Assembly (NCBI GenBank): GCA_021324015.1
Contig: JAJPJX010000171.1
Location: 1-64,000 of the forward strand
Direction: 5' to 3'
DNA: 64,000 nt
DNA from: Solibacteraceae bacterium
GTDB taxonomy: Bacteria; Acidobacteriota; Terriglobia; Bryobacterales; Bryobacteraceae
Position numbers and translations under genes: made by a program. Under the pieces are notes generated by a model, which saw only the letters and a list, made by a program, of their open reading frames with translations, had not been told where the DNA came from and ran no database searches. Shown in pieces: positions 44,858 to 53,220 of the stretch (positions are counted from its first letter, which is position 1; each line of letters begins with the position of its first letter).

Positions 44858-47848
44858 TTACTGCCGTTGAAATACGTAGCGGCGGCCCTTGGGGAGCGGG
44901 GTGAATTCGACCCAGCCGCTGGCCGGGGAACGCAGTTCCACCTTGCCCAGGCTGTTGCCATCCGGATCGTAGGCCATGAGAATGCCGGGCCCTTTGGCCT
45001 GGAAGGCAATGCGATCGTTGCCGTAGATATCGATCAGCTCCAGGCCGCCCGGGCCGCGCTGGCGCAGCGCGACGCTGCCTGCGGCTCCCAGGCTGCCGTG
45101 CTCGGTCCACTGGCCGCGGCCGTCCAGGAACTCGAATTCGGTCGCCTGGACGTGATCGATGCGCCGGCCGCCCACGTTGGCGGAGAGCTCGTAGAAACCG
45201 TTGCCGGGATGGAAGACCAGCCAGCCGGAGACGGGGAGTTCGACGGGATGGCCGCGGTGATCCTTCACCGTCCAGGCGCCGGACGAGCCGCGATTTACGT
45301 AGACTTCCGTGCCGTTTTCGTAAACCACGTGCAGGCGGGATGCGGCGATGGCGCCAGTCGCGTGCGCCTGGCTGGGCGTCAGGAAGTTGCCCTGCGCGTC
45401 GGCATACTCGATGCGGCTGGGACGCGCGAAGGCGTACTGCTGCTGCAACTGCTGCATCATGTAGTAGGAGCGCGCCAGGGCTTCGGTACCAAAAGGCTGA
45501 AAGTCGTGGAACTCGTTCACCAGCCATCCCATGTTGCCGTAGGCGATAGTGGTGGCCAGGAACAGGTCCACGTACTCGCGCCGCTTGGGCGATTTCCGCC
45601 AGTCCGGATCGATCTTGTCCAGGTAATAGTGCGTGTAGCCCATGCCGTAATCGCACTGGAGCGGGTGGATTTTGTTCAGTTGGAAGGCCACGTCCACGGG
45701 GTGCGTGAGCAGGTTCACGTCCGTATACACCCAGCCATAGCTGCCGGATTCCAGCCCCGCGTAGAGCCACTGGTAGGTGGCCTCGGACTGGGTCGGTCCG
45801 TAGACGCGCTGATCGTTCAGCAGGAGCTGGCCGTAGGCGTAGAAGGTCGCGGCCATAGTTCCCGCGCCGGGCACTCGGGCGTCGAAATCGTTGTAGCGCC
45901 AGGGCGCCACCGCGGTGTGAACGTCGGTATAGGACATGCGAATCCCGTACTTTTCCTTGATTCGCTTCGCATAATACTCGTCGAATTCGACGGCTTTCAC
46001 AGGCTTGAGGGCGTAATTTCGCGGCCAGGCGCGGCGCCATTCGCCATCCGGCTCGCGCTGCACGTGGTCCGGGCTCCAGTTGGTGTTGGTAGGGCTGAAA
46101 TCGGTGTAGTTGCTATAGGTGCCTTGCAGCCAGCCCATGGCGTTCTGCGCGCGGATGTACCACTGGAGCATGGCGTCGCCGCCCTTCTGCGGCGCGGCCC
46201 GCAGGCGCATGGTGAAGCTATCGGCTTCGTCGCGCCAGGTGACCTCGTGGCTGTGCTGCATGATCTTATCCAGCCCGTAGGATCGGATGGCGAGGCAGCG
46301 CTGGTGGTCTTTCTGGAAAGTCTCCGGGGCGGTCACGGTCCAGATCACCTGTTTGCCTTCCTGCTGCCGCAGGGAGGGCGGATTGGCAATAGTCGGCAGC
46401 GTCTCCTCGTAAACCGGGGAACTGGTCACGAAGATCCGTTCGTAGAGATTGTTGCGCAGGCCGTCGGTCTTAGGCAGGTAGCGCATACCGCCGTTGATTT
46501 CCGCGCTGGTGGCGGCGACTTTCGGCTCCCGGCTGAAGTAGGGCTCAGAGGCGTTCGAGCGATACCAGTCGAACCACACCGAGGTGAAAACCGGCCTAGC
46601 TTCGGTGCCGGACAGGAGCACGCGCGGATTGGTGTTGCCGTAGGTCAGATAGGGCACGGTGATCAGCTTTGGATTAGCCACACCGGCCACTTTGCCGAGG
46701 CTCAGCTCCACGGCGGTTCCGCCATCGCACCAGACGTCCAGCACCAGGGACTTCTGCCACAGGCGCAGCTCGTAATCCACGAGTTGCGAGCCCACGCGGA
46801 AGCGGGCTTTGACGGCATCGCCGGCCAGCACGGCGGAGACCAACTCGCCTTCCGCCACGCTGCCGGCGGGCGTCGTGTCGAGCCGGATGCCTCCGCCCTC
46901 CAGCGGCTGAAACGCCGCGCCGCCGTTGACGCTGGCGGTGATCTCGCCGAGGCCGCCGCGCCGCGGGCGGTATTCGTAGACCACGGTGGTATCGCGGGCC
47001 TGATAGCGGAACTCGAATCTTCCGGGGCCCGCCTGCCGCACGTTGGCCTGGAATTCCTTCTCCAGGTTCGCCGGCAGGATGGTCTCCTCGCGGGTGGGGA
47101 ACGGCAACGTGCCAGGGCCGGTGTTCACGCCCACGATTTCGCCGCGGTAAGGCTGCAGGTTGCGCCTGGGCTGGGCCTGGAGGGTCAGCGGCTGCAGGTC
47201 CTCGACCGAAAAGGCCAGCGAATCGCAATAGAAGTAGCGCGTCTCGGGGTGCGCGATCTTGGAGATCTCGATGCCGGAGAAAGCGGCAGGCAACACGATC
47301 TGCTGCAGCGTGGCGGCGGGAATGCGGCGGTGGATCAGCCACCACTGTTTCCAGCGGATATCCGTCATCTGGATACGGAATTCCTTGCCAGCCGCGTCCG
47401 TCACCAGGATGGCGACATCGGCCGGGGGAGTGGTTTCGTCTTTGACCCACGCCCAGCGGTTGCCGTAACCCCACACGTCGATGGAATCGAAGCGCTCGGG
47501 GATGGGGATGGGCTTGGGAGGCCGGGCCACTATGCGGCTCTCCGGCCGCGACCCGGAGTAAGTGAACTGGCCGACGTACTGGCCCCACATCTGCTGCTGG
47601 CGGCTGCGGCGGAACTCGCCCTGCGCGCCGCCGTAGAGTTCCAGCGTCCAGCCCTTCAGGTCTTCGAAATCCACCAGCGTGTGCGGATCCTCGCCGCGCT
47701 GGGTCCAGGTGAATTCGTAGGGCTGCTGGCCCACCTGCTGCCACGGTTCCATCTCGTTGATGGCCGGAACCACCTTGTCCGGCGCGGCAGGAGGCTCGAT
47801 GGCGCCCGCAGCCGCCAAGATCAGAAATACGGGAAAAATCCGATGCAT
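44858..47848 (-). CDS. Large secreted protein of unrecognised family, paralogue B (possible GH101/DUF5696-like)
   Basis: About 996 residues; start ATG 47848 (MHRIFPVFLILAAAGA signal; GAGGGA upstream). It is collinear with paralogue A along its whole length, including the N-terminal block PWQQVGQQPYEFTWTQR, the RWKQWWLIHRRIP block, LPFPTREETILPANLEKEF, LDKIMQHSHEVTWRDE, SNYTDFSPTNTNW, SYTDVHTAVAPWRYNDFDAR, TQSEATYQWLYAGLESGSYG and HPLQCDYGMG. Barrel-like strands end in Asp/Glu at positions conserved between the two copies (TDFSP, SYTDVH, TQSEATY), which is what a retaining glycosidase would show. It sits directly downstream of receptor 4, separated from it by an intrinsic terminator, so it may be the chief enzyme of that receptor. 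No known family is assigned with certainty. Confidence 0.75.
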   Translation of the reverse strand: MHRIFPVFLILAAAGAIEPPAAPDKVVPAINEMEPWQQVGQQPYEFTWTQRGEDPHTLVDFEDLKGWTLELYGGAQGEFRRSRQQQMWGQYVGQFTYSGSRPESRIVARPPKPIPIPERFDSIDVWGYGNRWAWVKDETTPPADVAILVTDAAGKEFRIQMTDIRWKQWWLIHRRIPAATLQQIVLPAAFSGIEISKIAHPETRYFYCDSLAFSVEDLQPLTLQAQPRRNLQPYRGEIVGVNTGPGTLPFPTREETILPANLEKEFQANVRQAGPGRFEFRYQARDTTVVYEYRPRRGGLGEITASVNGGAAFQPLEGGGIRLDTTPAGSVAEGELVSAVLAGDAVKARFRVGSQLVDYELRLWQKSLVLDVWCDGGTAVELSLGKVAGVANPKLITVPYLTYGNTNPRVLLSGTEARPVFTSVWFDWYRSNASEPYFSREPKVAATSAEINGGMRYLPKTDGLRNNLYERIFVTSSPVYEETLPTIANPPSLRQQEGKQVIWTVTAPETFQKDHQRCLAIRSYGLDKIMQHSHEVTWRDEADSFTMRLRAAPQKGGDAMLQWYIRAQNAMGWLQGTYSNYTDFSPTNTNWSPDHVQREPDGEWRRAWPRNYALKPVKAVEFDEYYAKRIKEKYGIRMSYTDVHTAVAPWRYNDFDARVPGAGTMAATFYAYGQLLLNDQRVYGPTQSEATYQWLYAGLESGSYGWVYTDVNLLTHPVDVAFQLNKIHPLQCDYGMGYTHYYLDKIDPDWRKSPKRREYVDLFLATTIAYGNMGWLVNEFHDFQPFGTEALARSYYMMQQLQQQYAFARPSRIEYADAQGNFLTPSQAHATGAIAASRLHVVYENGTEVYVNRGSSGAWTVKDHRGHPVELPVSGWLVFHPGNGFYELSANVGGRRIDHVQATEFEFLDGRGQWTEHGSLGAAGSVALRQRGPGGLELIDIYGNDRIAFQAKGPGILMAYDPDGNSLGKVELRSPASGWVEFTPLPKGRRYVFQRQ

Positions 47849-47860
47849 GAGATCCCTCAA

Positions 47861-47900
47861 AGAAAAACCTCCCGGCCCTCCGTGTGGAGAACCGGGAGGT
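47861..47900 (-). terminator. Rho-independent terminator between receptor 4 and paralogue B
   Basis: On the minus strand a 9-bp stem (ACCTCCCGG / CCGGGAGGT) with an inner 4-bp stem (CTCC/GGAG) is followed immediately by TTTTTCTTT. It begins 26 bp after the stop codon of receptor 4 and ends about 12 bp before the ATG of paralogue B. It would therefore terminate most receptor transcripts or act as an attenuator for the downstream enzyme genes. Confidence 0.8.
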
Positions 47901-47926
47901 GCGAGCACAACGCTTCCGACTCGACT

Positions 47927-50900
47927 TCAGAAATAAATCTTCGTGCCGAACTGGATCTGGCGCGCGCCGGCAGCGCTGCCGATCTTGCCGAACGAGGCAG
48001 AGGAGAAGTTACTGGTCGGACCGCCGAAGACTACCCGGTTGAACGGATTGGACATCTCGCAGCGGAACTGCACGTTAAAGCGCTCCCGGATGTAGGTGTC
48101 TTTCAGGAAGCCGTACGACTCCGACAGACCCATCGGATTGCGCACGTTCAGGTAGCGGGCGGCATTGCCGAACGTGTACGCCGCCGGGGTCTGGAACGCC
48201 GCCGGGTTCAGCCACAGGTCGCGGCCCGGATCGAAGCTTCCTCCGCCCTGGGTGGCGCGCAGGTTGCTGGAGATCACGTTGGGCCGCTGGCCCGGGTTGA
48301 AGATCGGCAGGTTGTTGTTCATGGTAACGGAGATGGGGGTACCGCTGTAGTAGCTGTGGATGGCGGATACTTTCCAGCCGCCGAAGATTTTTTCCGGCGC
48401 CCCGGTGCTCAGGAACGGTTTGCCACGGCCGAACGGCAACTCGTAAATGTAGCTGAACGTCAGCACATGCGGTTGGTCGGTCGGGTCGAGCGAGCGGTCG
48501 AGGTTGCGGTTGTAGTAGTCCATGGCGCCGGTTCCCGTCTCGAAACCGGGTGTGTTCGCGATGAACTTCGAAAAGGTGTAGGCCACGGTGAAACCCAATC
48601 CAAAGCTCATGCGTTTGTCGGCCTTGAGCTGGAACGAGTGATAGTTGGAGAGACCGAACGGAACGCCTGCCTGGCCCACGCCGACGAACTGCGGGTAAGG
48701 CCGAAGCGCCTGCGCCAGCGTGGCGCGAGAACCCAATAGGTTGGCAAACCCGGCGAAAGGCTCCTTGAAGCCCGCGGCCTGCACGCGCGGATCCAGGATG
48801 TTTGCTCCGAGCAGCGAGCCGAGGGAGAGATACGATGGATAGACCTGGCCCCAGTTGTAACCGTTGAGCTGCAACCGGCGGCCCAGATTGGCCACGTAGC
48901 CGCCACTGATGGACAGGGTGTTGCCGATCTGGCGCTCGATCAACAGGTTGTACTGCTGCGTGTAGGGCACCAGGGTGCTGCGGCTCCGGTCGACCAAAGT
49001 CGCGCCCTGCGCGTTCTTGAGGTTCGGATCGATCACGGGAGGGTGCACAAAGTTCTGCGGGAAGCCGCTATCCCAGTTGAATGCAGGGGTGATGCCGTTA
49101 TCCGCGCTGGCGAAACTGGCGCTCACATTGAAACCTTCGCGCAAGCCGTTGACGCCGGTACCCTGGGTGATCACCTGCGCGAAGAAGATGCCATAGCCGC
49201 CGCGCAGCACGGTGTCTTTCGCGAAGCGGTAGGCAAACCCGACGCGCGGGGCGAAGTCTTTCCAGTGGGTGTCCCCGGTGCTGGTCCAGCCATCACGGCC
49301 CGTGCCGGAGCCGGCGAACGTATAAGCTCCCTTCACGCCCGGAAAGGCCGGGTTCGCCTTGTTCGGATCCATATAGGAAAGCCGGTTGTTAGGATCGGTG
49401 AAGGCGGGCTGAATCTCCCAGCGCACGCCCAGGTTCAGCGTCAGCTTCGGAGTGATTTTCCAGTCGTCGTTGACCCACATGCTGTAGTAACCGTTGCGGT
49501 TCCCGTATTGCAGGGCCGGGAAAAACGCGGAGCCGGAGTAGACGTCACCCAGCAGAAAGCTGGCGAAAGAGTTGCCGCTGGCGGCCACCCCCGGCAATCC
49601 GGTGGAAAGCTGATTGAACTGAAAGTTCCCGCCGCTCGTCCCGTAGTCGCGGAAGTTGTTGCGGTGCCTCTGGATCTCAAAACCCATCTTCAGCGTATGG
49701 TTGCTCTTCAGTACGCTCAAGGTGTCCAGATAAGTGAAATTGGTGAAGTAGTTATCCGAGGCGATGGTGTCCCCGTACCCGGCGTAGTCGTGATTGAAGT
49801 CCACCCACGGGAACAAGTCGCCACCCACCCCCTTGAGCCCGAGCTTCTGGATCCATCCCTTTCCGTAGCCCACCGAGAAGTTGGGATTACGGAAGCGGGA
49901 AAGACCGAAAGAGAACCGGTTCAGCACGGTGGGGCTGATGGTCCAGTCATAGTTCAAGCGCACGATGCGGGTGGTCACCTGCTGCACGTTATGGCATTCC
50001 AGGTCCCCAGCAAGACTGGCGGCGCCAGAGTTGTTGTGGTTGGGGCACTTCACGGCGGGGCGGTCGGTCCAGTTGAACATGCCGCTGAGCCGATGCGCCG
50101 CTTTGATCTGATGGTCGATCTTGAACCCGCTGGTGAGCTGATCCGTGCTGGGTGCGCCGGTCACGAGCTGGTAGTTGTTGACCAGGCCGGGATAGGTAGG
50201 CTGCGGATGCATCCCCACCATTTGGCTGGAGATTCGGCTCCAGCGGGACTGCGGGACGATGTTATTCGGGAAGGGCGTGCGGATGTAATTACCCGCGGCG
50301 TCGCGCGTGCCCGTGGCCGGATCGTAAACCGCTCCCCGGCCAGCCGCCACCCATTCGCTGAAGTCGCCTTGCAGCATCCTGGAGGTTGGCACCGTCCCCA
50401 GTCCCGGGGAACCCGGCGAGCGCAGGTAGAACTGGTCCCAGGAAAAGAAGAAGAAGGTGCGGTTTTTGCCGTTGTACACTTTCGGGAAGAACACCGGGCC
50501 ACCGATCGTACCGCCGTACTCGTTCTGCTTGTAAGGCGGTTTCGACGTCTGGAAGAAGTTCCGCGCATTGTACTTCTCAATGCTGTTAAAGAAGAAGGCG
50601 TCGCCATGGATATCGTTGGTGCCGCTCTTCATGGTGAAACTGGTGATGCCTGCCAGAGCGTGCGTGAATTCCGCGGTGTAGTTGTTGGAAATCAGCTTGA
50701 ATTCCGCCACCGCGTCCACCGACGGGTTCACTTCGATATCGTTGGACAGGTCGCCGCGGCTCAGGGCGATACCGTCATAGTAGACCTGGTCGGTAAAGGC
50801 GATGCCGCCGCCGATGTGTTTCTCCCAGGTGGCCCCGGGCATCACTCCGGGTTGCAGCATGATGAAGTTGGAAGGGTTGCGGATGCCGCCGCCAAGGGTG

Positions 50901-51346
50901 AGAGGCAATTCGTAGAACTTCTTGGCATCCAGCACCATGCCGACTTCGGCGGACTCGGACTGAATCAGCGGCGCCTCGCCAGTGACGCTGATGGTTTCCT
51001 TGACGTCACCCACCGAAAGCGTGATATCGATACGCACGGTCTGGTCCACACTCACCGGAATGTCGGACTGCTGGTAGCCCCGAAAGCCGGTTTTCCGGGC
51101 GCTCAGCGTGTAGGTGCCGATCGGCAGGCGCAACAACGTGTATACGCCGGTCGGTCCGGTGGTGGCGGTAGTTTGGATGTTCGTGGCAGTGTGAACCGCC
51201 AAAATCTCAACATCCGGGACGGCGGCGCCCGTCGGGTCCGTCACCAGGCCGGTGATGGTTCCACGATCTCCCTGGGCCCAGACAACGGGCGCCACTAGAA
51301 CGAAACACAGCAGCCAGAGGGCTGCGCAACGACTGGAACGAGACAT
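47927..51346 (-). CDS. TonB-dependent receptor 4, Oar-like
   Basis: A complete 1139-residue outer-membrane transporter from ATG 51346 (MSRSSRCAALWLLCFVLVAP signal; GGGGGA upstream). A carboxypeptidase-regulatory-like domain (GTITGLVTDPTGAAVPDVEI; LPIGTYTLSARKTGFRGY) lies at ~25-105. The plug includes FYELPLTLGGGIRN, YYDGIALSRGD and FTMKSGTNDIHGDAFFF. The C-terminus IQFGTKIYF is the usual aromatic-ended strand. It has its own TTGACT-N17-TATTCT promoter 110-140 bp upstream and an intrinsic terminator downstream. It lies between the two-lipoprotein GH123-like block and paralogue B, consistent with a receptor-centred glycan locus without SusD. Confidence 0.95.
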   Translation of the reverse strand: MSRSSRCAALWLLCFVLVAPVVWAQGDRGTITGLVTDPTGAAVPDVEILAVHTATNIQTTATTGPTGVYTLLRLPIGTYTLSARKTGFRGYQQSDIPVSVDQTVRIDITLSVGDVKETISVTGEAPLIQSESAEVGMVLDAKKFYELPLTLGGGIRNPSNFIMLQPGVMPGATWEKHIGGGIAFTDQVYYDGIALSRGDLSNDIEVNPSVDAVAEFKLISNNYTAEFTHALAGITSFTMKSGTNDIHGDAFFFNSIEKYNARNFFQTSKPPYKQNEYGGTIGGPVFFPKVYNGKNRTFFFFSWDQFYLRSPGSPGLGTVPTSRMLQGDFSEWVAAGRGAVYDPATGTRDAAGNYIRTPFPNNIVPQSRWSRISSQMVGMHPQPTYPGLVNNYQLVTGAPSTDQLTSGFKIDHQIKAAHRLSGMFNWTDRPAVKCPNHNNSGAASLAGDLECHNVQQVTTRIVRLNYDWTISPTVLNRFSFGLSRFRNPNFSVGYGKGWIQKLGLKGVGGDLFPWVDFNHDYAGYGDTIASDNYFTNFTYLDTLSVLKSNHTLKMGFEIQRHRNNFRDYGTSGGNFQFNQLSTGLPGVAASGNSFASFLLGDVYSGSAFFPALQYGNRNGYYSMWVNDDWKITPKLTLNLGVRWEIQPAFTDPNNRLSYMDPNKANPAFPGVKGAYTFAGSGTGRDGWTSTGDTHWKDFAPRVGFAYRFAKDTVLRGGYGIFFAQVITQGTGVNGLREGFNVSASFASADNGITPAFNWDSGFPQNFVHPPVIDPNLKNAQGATLVDRSRSTLVPYTQQYNLLIERQIGNTLSISGGYVANLGRRLQLNGYNWGQVYPSYLSLGSLLGANILDPRVQAAGFKEPFAGFANLLGSRATLAQALRPYPQFVGVGQAGVPFGLSNYHSFQLKADKRMSFGLGFTVAYTFSKFIANTPGFETGTGAMDYYNRNLDRSLDPTDQPHVLTFSYIYELPFGRGKPFLSTGAPEKIFGGWKVSAIHSYYSGTPISVTMNNNLPIFNPGQRPNVISSNLRATQGGGSFDPGRDLWLNPAAFQTPAAYTFGNAARYLNVRNPMGLSESYGFLKDTYIRERFNVQFRCEMSNPFNRVVFGGPTSNFSSASFGKIGSAAGARQIQFGTKIYF

Positions 51347-51462
51347 CAAATCCCCCTTTTCGGGTGGACAGAGAGGGGGCTCCCACGTTCCTTCTCAAGC
51401 CTGGCGCGGGACTATAGTTTCCCCGCTCCCACACCTTACACTCCACCCGATTGATCGGCCAC

Positions 51463-51491
51463 AGAATATCATTGGCCGGGGAAGGAGTCAA
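51463..51491 (-). promoter_or_regulatory. Sigma-70-type promoter of receptor 4
   Basis: On the minus strand TTGACT (51486-51491) is separated by exactly 17 bp from TATTCT (51463-51468). Transcription would start near 51455, leaving a leader of about 110 nt before the ATG at 51346. This is the best-looking promoter in the window. Confidence 0.65.
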
Positions 51492-51497
51492 GGATTT

Positions 51498-51515
51498 AAA
51501 GATTTTTAAATCTTT
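51498..51515. promoter_or_regulatory. AT-rich palindrome upstream of the receptor 4 promoter
   Basis: AAAGATTTTTAAATCTTT is an 8-bp perfect inverted repeat around 2 nt, embedded in a longer A/T-only stretch in GC-rich DNA, 6 bp upstream of the -35. It could be an operator or an UP-element. It has no T-run after it in the minus direction, so it is unlikely to terminate the upstream gene. Confidence 0.45.
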
Positions 51516-51535
51516 TTCTGTCTGAATACATCCGG

Positions 51536-53218
51536 CTAAAAGGACGCCAGAAGTTCGGCCTGCACCTTCCGAAATTCCGCCGGGGTTCGCGCGTAGTCCA
51601 AAAAGGAGCGCACCATTTCGCCGGCCAGGCTTTCGGCGCGGTCCGGATTTTTCCGCCGGAGGGCTTCCAGCAGGCCGAAGTCCTCGACGCCTTCGCGCAT
51701 CTGTTCCAGCCGGATGGAGCTGGCGAGCGACAACCGGGCGCGGTCCGGATAGGTGATATACGCGTCGCCGGGAGGCAGATAGGTGCGCCCTTCGTTGATC
51801 ACGGGCTGCGTGTCCTTGAGCGGCTGGGGACCCCAATAGTTGCCACCCCAGTGCAGGAAGCCCCGGAAACCGTAGCGGAAGTTGATCCAGTGCAGGAGGC
51901 GCACCTTCACCAGAGAGTAGTCGATGAAGCGGTTGGCATAGCGGCCGCGGGGCGAGAGGCAGGTGTAATACCAGAGTTCACCCCCGTCGTGCGCGTGCCG
52001 CGCCAGCACATCCAGGGAATGATCGAACGAGCCCAGGCAGGGGACCCAGATGTCCGTGGTTTTCTCCATGAAAGACAGGTCCTGCTTGGCGCCCACGGGC
52101 TCCATGGTGCGCACCCGGGGCATCAGCCGCCGCACCAGGGTGGCGGTCTCGACGAACGCTTCGGTTTCGCCCGGGCGGGGCTCATCCAGGATGCCTTGCA
52201 GATAGCGGCCGGTCCATCCCCGGGCCTCCAACCGCTGATAGAGAGCCGGCAGAAAGGAGTTCAGAAACTGCTGCGCCTGGGGGTCGCGGTAGGGCAGCGC
52301 GCGCAGCACCGCGCGGCCGTTTTCCAGCGTCCAGGCGCGCACCAGGATGGGGGCGCCGGGGCGGCGCTCCCGCGTCAGCAGGTTGCCGCCTTCGATGGAC
52401 CCGGCGACGCCTGCCGACTCGAAGGTCTCGACGAAGCGCTCGAAATTGCTCAGGTCATAGCGCAGACGGCCGCCGGCGGGTTCGGCCGCCGCCAAGTTGA
52501 CAGGATCCGCACCGATGGAAGTCTGGTGATAGCCGGCCAGAAACCGGGCGATGTTGCCGACCAGGGTCCACCACTGTTCGGAGTAGCGCGAGCATCCCCA
52601 AAACTGGCGCACGTGTTGGTCGCTGAGATTGAAATGATTGCTGACGGCCAGCGGGATCGGCGCCGGCACCTCGGCAGCCGAGACGTGCAGCGCGTAGGGG
52701 ATCTCCGCCCGCACGTCCCGGTCCTGCCGGATGCGCAGCACGCCCCGATATTCGCCGGGCGCCTGCCCCGCCGGCACCGCCACGGTGATCCAGATGGAAC
52801 GCGTCTGGTTCTTTTTCAGAGTGACGGGAAACGAATCCCGCAGAGCATCGGGAAACAACGCGGGTGCTTTGCGGACCAGCTCGTCCTCCGGCGTATCCGG
52901 CGTGTTCGAGGTCACCACCACATATTCGACCCAGCGCACACGAACCGTGTCGATGGGGATTCCGGGGCCGGTCAGCGGCAAGGCGTCCACATACAGGTCG
53001 CCCAGGGTGCGCCGGGAGCGCAAGGCGAGCTGCACGCTGGTGTGCGAGCGCCGGGCGGCCGAAAACAGGGGCGACACTTCGCCAGAGCCAGGCACATCGT
53101 CCGGAAAAACCTTAGTAAGCGAATCCACAAACCAGTGGTCCAGCGTCCCCCAGGCGCGGCAGCCCGCGCCGACGGCGCCTATCAGGCATAAGAGCACGAA
53201 CAGCCCATCGCGGCGCAT
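51536..53218 (-). CDS. DUF4091/GH123-like lipoprotein, copy 2
   Basis: A 560-residue exported protein with a lipobox-like leader (MRRDGLFVLLCLIGAVGAGC). Residues ~30-190 form beta-sandwich domains (WITVAVPAGQAPGEYRGVLR). Residues ~200-480 look like a GH123-type TIM barrel with ILDEPRPGETEAFV, whose Asp-Glu pair fits the substrate-assisted mechanism of GH123 beta-N-acetylgalactosaminidases. WYYTCLSPRGRYANRFIDY and GFLHWGGNYWGPQP are DUF4091 hallmarks, and REGVEDFGLLEALRR ends the barrel. The start ATG lies 3 nt after the previous gene's stop, with GGAGGAA inside that gene's end, so the two are translationally coupled. It is a tandem paralogue of 53221-54858 (about 40-50% identical by eye). Confidence 0.85.
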   Translation of the reverse strand: MRRDGLFVLLCLIGAVGAGCRAWGTLDHWFVDSLTKVFPDDVPGSGEVSPLFSAARRSHTSVQLALRSRRTLGDLYVDALPLTGPGIPIDTVRVRWVEYVVVTSNTPDTPEDELVRKAPALFPDALRDSFPVTLKKNQTRSIWITVAVPAGQAPGEYRGVLRIRQDRDVRAEIPYALHVSAAEVPAPIPLAVSNHFNLSDQHVRQFWGCSRYSEQWWTLVGNIARFLAGYHQTSIGADPVNLAAAEPAGGRLRYDLSNFERFVETFESAGVAGSIEGGNLLTRERRPGAPILVRAWTLENGRAVLRALPYRDPQAQQFLNSFLPALYQRLEARGWTGRYLQGILDEPRPGETEAFVETATLVRRLMPRVRTMEPVGAKQDLSFMEKTTDIWVPCLGSFDHSLDVLARHAHDGGELWYYTCLSPRGRYANRFIDYSLVKVRLLHWINFRYGFRGFLHWGGNYWGPQPLKDTQPVINEGRTYLPPGDAYITYPDRARLSLASSIRLEQMREGVEDFGLLEALRRKNPDRAESLAGEMVRSFLDYARTPAEFRKVQAELLASF

Positions 53219-53220
53219 GA

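Noticed and set aside
44708-48739. 1343-codon plus-strand ORF
   Set aside because: It is antisense to the AKR gene, paralogue B and the end of receptor 4. It is Arg/Gly/Val/His-rich without motifs, a GC-frame shadow.
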